Positions 30,705 to 33,767 of a stretch of DNA of 33,767 nucleotides are shown piece after piece (position 1 is the first letter of the stretch; every line of letters starts with the position of its first letter). The stretch is from CAYTYZ01 sp964448465. Lineage in GTDB: Bacteria; Patescibacteriota; Microgenomatia; UBA12405. Both the position numbers and the translations under genes were made by a program. The notes beneath the pieces were generated by a model. The model was not told the origin of the DNA and made no database searches. It saw only the letters and a list, made by a program, of their open reading frames with translations. Where the stretch lies: the NCBI GenBank assembly GCA_964448465.1, contig CAYUVY010000008.1, positions 1-33,767 of the forward strand, given 5' to 3'.

Positions 30705-32702
30705 CTAGCCTTTCATTAACTCCTCAAACTCCACTTCTTCCACTGTCTCTTTTTCTACCAACACCTTGGCCACTTCTTCTAGTTTCTTCATATTCTTTTT
30801 TAGTAATTCTATCGTTTTTTCATGAGCTGTGTTTATAAGTTTTTGCACTTCCATATCTACTCTCTCTTGCATTCCCTCAGACACTTTTGCTGGCTCTACA
30901 AAAGCCCTCCCAAAGTCCGCCATATCCCAACTTGGTCCCAAGTTAATCGGCCCCAAATCACTCATTCCCCACTCCGTCACCATCTTTCTCGCAATATTCG
31001 TAATCCCCGAAATATCCGACGATGCTCCGGTAGAAATATCTTTAAACACCAACTCTTCTGCCACTCTTCCTCCCAAACTCATCATCATTTGTTTCAGAAG
31101 TCTTTCTTTAGTTTCGTGAATTCTGTCACGACTAGGTGGGACTAAGGTATAACCCAAAGCCATGCCCCGCGACACTATCGATACCCTGTGTACTGGGTCC
31201 ATACCCAACAGATAATTCACCACTGCATGTCCGGCCTCGTGATACGCCGTCATCAACTTGTCTTCCTCGGTTTGCGCCCTCTTTTTGGTTGGTCCAATTT
31301 TCACTTTCAAAGCTGCCTCGTTAATATTTTCCTGCGTAATTTGGGTTTTTCCTTCTCGTGCCGCAGAAATTGCCGCTTCGTTTAACATGTTTTCCAAATC
31401 CGCTCCCGAAAAGCCCACTGTCCGTCTGGCCACACTCTCCCAGTCAATCCCTTTCACAAATGGTTTATTCTTAGCGTGAATTACCAAAATTTGTTTTCTC
31501 GCCTCCAAATCTGGATATTCCAAGACCACTCTGCGGTCAAATCTACCAGGACGCAAAAGTGCCGGGTCCAACAAATCTCCACGATTGGTAGCTGCTAACA
31601 CCACCACTGAAGTATTTGGCTCAAAGCCATCCATTTCCACTAAAATTTGGTTTAAGGTTTGCTCCCGCTCTCCATGTCCTCCACCTCCTTCTAATCCTCC
31701 ACGCATTCGTCCAATAGCATCTATTTCGTCAATAAAAATTATTGCCTTACCCATCTTTTTTGCCGTAGCAAACAAGTCTCTTACTCTACTTGCGCCCACT
31801 CCCACCAGCATTTCCATAAATTCCGATCCCGCCATAGATAAAAATCCTACTTCCGCCTCTCCTGCTACCGCCTTGGCCAACAATGTTTTACCCACTCCCG
31901 ATGGTCCCACTAGTAGTACTCCCTTGGGTACTCTCGCTCCAAGTTTGGCGTATTTTTGCGGATTTTTCAAAAAGTCCACTACCTCCTCCAAATCTTTTTT
32001 GGCTTCGTCCACTCCTGCCACGTCTTTAAAAGTTACTTTCTGCTTTCCTTTCACAAACAGTTTAGCCGTAGATTTACCAAAGCCAAACATTCCTCCCGCC
32101 CCCATACCTCCACTTTGTCTTCTAAAAAACCACACCAAAATAATTATTGGCAAAAAGGCCGTCAAAAAGACCGTAGCAATTTCACCTAAAATTTTACTCA
32201 AACTATTGTTGTCTACGGTTAATTTTATTTTACTTGGATCCACCCCCTCTTTTTGTAAATATTCCGCGACTGTCAGACCCGGCTCCTTACTAGCTACCAT
32301 CACTTTCTTACTATCTTTTATTTTTAAAATTAAATCATTGTCCGAAATTACCAATTCTTCCGCTTTATCTGCTTTAATCGTTTCCACAATTTCTGCAAAA
32401 GTAGCTTTGGTTACCTCTTGTCCCATCAAAGCTGTTCTTAAACTAAACAACAGCCAAGCAGCCAAAAGTCCATACAATACCCACTTTAAAACTTTATCAG
32501 GCGTAACCTCAATCTTTTTCACTACCACTCCTGGTGGCAAATTTTTCATAAAATTTTCATCCTGAGCTTGCCGAAGGACTTTTTCTTTTTCCTCAATTTT
32601 CTTCTTCTCGACTTGTTTACTAGTCAACTGATCCACTGATTTTCTTGTCAACTTGCCCCCTGGCTTACTAAGTCCAATTTTCTCCAAAATTTTTTCCAAC
32701 AT
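30705..32702 (-). CDS. ftsH: ATP-dependent zinc metalloprotease FtsH with extended N-terminus
   Basis: 665 residues. FtsH degrades membrane and unstable cytosolic proteins. Two membrane helices (about 72-92 and 172-194) bracket the external domain. Then AAA+ Walker A GPSGVGKT (266-273), pore loop FMEMLVGVGASRVRDLF, Walker B IIFIDEID (321-328), second region of homology (AATNRGDLLDPALLRPGRFD) and the zinc site HEAGH (488-492). All catalytic residues are present. The cytosolic N-terminus is about 65 residues longer than in E. coli and charged; residues 42-48 (VLRQAQD) are encoded by a small palindromic insertion (see 32559-32580). ATG 32702 is preceded at eight bases by an extended -10 TGATATAAT, so the gene has its own promoter. 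Confidence 0.97.
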   Translation of the reverse strand: MLEKILEKIGLSKPGGKLTRKSVDQLTSKQVEKKKIEEKEKVLRQAQDENFMKNLPPGVVVKKIEVTPDKVLKWVLYGLLAAWLLFSLRTALMGQEVTKATFAEIVETIKADKAEELVISDNDLILKIKDSKKVMVASKEPGLTVAEYLQKEGVDPSKIKLTVDNNSLSKILGEIATVFLTAFLPIIILVWFFRRQSGGMGAGGMFGFGKSTAKLFVKGKQKVTFKDVAGVDEAKKDLEEVVDFLKNPQKYAKLGARVPKGVLLVGPSGVGKTLLAKAVAGEAEVGFLSMAGSEFMEMLVGVGASRVRDLFATAKKMGKAIIFIDEIDAIGRMRGGLEGGGGHGEREQTLNQILVEMDGFEPNTSVVVLAATNRGDLLDPALLRPGRFDRRVVLEYPDLEARKQILVIHAKNKPFVKGIDWESVARRTVGFSGADLENMLNEAAISAAREGKTQITQENINEAALKVKIGPTKKRAQTEEDKLMTAYHEAGHAVVNYLLGMDPVHRVSIVSRGMALGYTLVPPSRDRIHETKERLLKQMMMSLGGRVAEELVFKDISTGASSDISGITNIARKMVTEWGMSDLGPINLGPSWDMADFGRAFVEPAKVSEGMQERVDMEVQKLINTAHEKTIELLKKNMKKLEEVAKVLVEKETVEEVEFEELMKG
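32559..32580. repeat. Palindromic mini-repeat inside the ftsH reading frame
   Basis: ATCCTGAGCTTGCCGAAGGA in the plus sense, arms TCCT/AGGA with an inner GC..GC pair and G-A mismatches. It is the widely seen short sequence that translates to LRQAQD. It fits the frame and adds a hydrophilic segment to the non-conserved N-terminus. Confidence 0.75.
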
Positions 32703-32710
32703 CGTCTTGT

Positions 32711-32719
32711 ATTATATCA
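32711..32719 (-). promoter_or_regulatory. Extended -10 of ftsH
   Basis: TGATATAAT on the minus strand, eight bases before ATG 32702, in the 55-base spacer after the DUF4012 gene. No clear -35. Confidence 0.6.
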
Positions 32720-32757
32720 TGCTAGATTACCGCACAATCTCCGTTTTATTCCCGCAA

Positions 32758-33767
32758 CTACTTTTTTTGCCACTCCAAACCTACTTGCCAATCTTTGCTA
32801 AGTTTCTCTCCTACAATTATTTTTCCATCTTTCAAATAGGCTTTAGGCGTTGCTTGAGTAATCTGCCAAGAGTCAGGCCAAGAAATCTTTAAATTATACG
32901 TTGTTTTAGCCCCATAGCCCGATTGTTTTTGCAGCATCATCAAATAAGACCATGTGTCCTGATTAGCAAAGTTCACGGGCAAACTATAACTCAACTCCGC
33001 TACCCTCTTTTTTCCCACTCCCACCGTCGCCAAAAATCCCACTACTTTTTTATCTCCCAACTCCGACAAGTCCAAACCACTGCTTTGGTAGCGCTCTGCA
33101 ATCGTCTCGTTTTCTCCATCTTTAATCCAGACCTCTTTTAGCGACGCTTGTTTGGGTATCAAGACTCTTACGTAAACCTTGTAATCCCCCGCCGGCCAAG
33201 AATTATTTCTTGCCGTATTTTCCCAATTAATTCTAATATTATTATTGACCTCTCTTTCTCCCATGATCACCTCTTGCTCCAGTTTTCGATAAACAAAAAA
33301 ATTGGCCTTATTTACTCCCACATTGGCTTCGTTGACCAGCACATAGTCCGCCACACAAGCTCCACTACAATTACTTTCAGCCAATGCCCCATCCCAGCGC
33401 AAATTAGCCAAGGCCAAAGCCGCACCAGGCTCGTTAATTGCCACCTGTACTTCTCTTTCTTCCAGAGCTTGCCACCAACCACCCGCAGCCTTGGCTTGTT
33501 TCTCCGTCGTTGCCGTTTTTAAGTTTTCCAGTATGGCCAAAGCCAACTCTCCCAAGAATCCTTGTTTTTGCTTAGATCCAGCATAGTTGTTTTTTTCTGC
33601 ATAATATTGTGCTTGTTCATACAAATTTCCAGAGGTAACTTTAGCGTTATAGTTTGGTACAGTTACTTCTCCCAATCCTTCCAATAATTTTCCTACCGCC
33701 GCAATATTTACTCCAATCACCCCGTCCACTTTTCTACCAGTACTTTTTTCGTAAAACCAGCGAATAT
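32758..33767 (-). CDS. DUF4012-type protein, C-terminal part (5' end outside window)
   Basis: The frame is open to the window edge (IRWFYEKSTGRKVDGVIGVN in the last bases), so the GTG at 33729 is internal and the true start is outside. About 336 residues are seen. GVIGVNIAAVGKLLEGLGEV, then YNAKVTSGNLYEQAQYYAE and KQKQGFLGELALAILENLK, match the DUF4012 family, whose members are large membrane-anchored extracytoplasmic proteins found in Gram-positive and CPR bacteria, often near polysaccharide genes; function unknown. The following beta-rich part (RELQVAINEPG-like segment, CSGACVADYV, KVYVRVLIPKQASLKEVWI) is the usual C-terminal end of the family. It stops 55 bases before the ftsH start. Confidence 0.8.
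   Translation of the reverse strand, partial: IRWFYEKSTGRKVDGVIGVNIAAVGKLLEGLGEVTVPNYNAKVTSGNLYEQAQYYAEKNNYAGSKQKQGFLGELALAILENLKTATTEKQAKAAGGWWQALEEREVQVAINEPGAALALANLRWDGALAESNCSGACVADYVLVNEANVGVNKANFFVYRKLEQEVIMGEREVNNNIRINWENTARNNSWPAGDYKVYVRVLIPKQASLKEVWIKDGENETIAERYQSSGLDLSELGDKKVVGFLATVGVGKKRVAELSYSLPVNFANQDTWSYLMMLQKQSGYGAKTTYNLKISWPDSWQITQATPKAYLKDGKIIVGEKLSKDWQVGLEWQKK

Noticed and set aside
31585..32565. 326-codon plus-strand ORF opposite ftsH
   Set aside because: A shadow of a strongly conserved gene; its translation shows no domain.

Overview
The window looks like a chromosome segment of a Candidate Phyla Radiation (Patescibacteria) bacterium, most probably from the Microgenomates side. 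The inference rests on a combination of traits: small proteins with strings of TrbC/VirB2-like pilins, cohesin/dockerin-type surface proteins with proline-threonine linkers, a DUF4012 protein, a 23S rRNA with unusual insertions, and very compact gene spacing. No marker gives a firm lineage. Five runs of exactly 100 N (2828-2927, 5448-5547, 7372-7471, 9295-9394, 10866-10965) are assembly gaps of unknown true size, so reading frames across them cannot be trusted.

Layout. 1-3437 (minus strand): radA (cut by the window edge), a GT-C membrane glycosyltransferase, and a three-domain S1 protein. 3438-7137 (minus): a stable-RNA operon tRNA-Ala - boxB/boxA - 23S - 5S, closed by a terminator that abuts the S1 start codon. 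No 16S gene is seen. 7235-9294 (minus): a membrane-anchored GH18-like hydrolase, a 30-residue membrane peptide, a lipoprotein with a consensus promoter, then tRNA-Ile(GAT) followed by a tRNA-derived remnant full of palindromes. 9395-14088 (minus): a four-gene overlapping operon of single-pass surface proteins with cohesin-like, carbohydrate-binding-like and dockerin-like modules. 14129-18317 (minus): a peptide-ligase operon with a 7TM protein, an ATP-grasp/RimB-type protease fusion and two RimK-like ATP-grasp ligases. 18383-24952 (plus): six two-helix pilin-like proteins, a 927-residue exported protein that begins with a clan GH-A-like barrel, and a VirB6/TrbL-like membrane protein. 25008-33767: a 705-residue orphan, a nucleoside-phosphorylase-like protein (plus), a radical SAM gene split by a frameshift at an (AG)6 tract and preceded by a 46-codon ORF, ftsH, and the C-terminal part of a DUF4012 protein.

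Common threads. First, most transcription-unit starts share one geometry: a -10 hexamer (often extended, TGnTAnnAT) ending only 5-9 bases before the start codon, which places +1 at or next to the start codon. Leaderless mRNA therefore seems to be the rule here. Second, several families of short palindromic or dispersed repeats occupy structured-RNA tips, tRNA borders and even the ftsH reading frame; a 41-bp repeat is shared by an enlarged 23S helix 10 and by the apex of an intergenic hairpin in the ligase operon. Third, three neighbouring systems act at the cell envelope (cohesin-type surface proteins, ATP-grasp/7TM peptide ligation, type IV secretion-like pilins with a hydrolase-like partner). 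A functional link between them is inferred only from adjacency.
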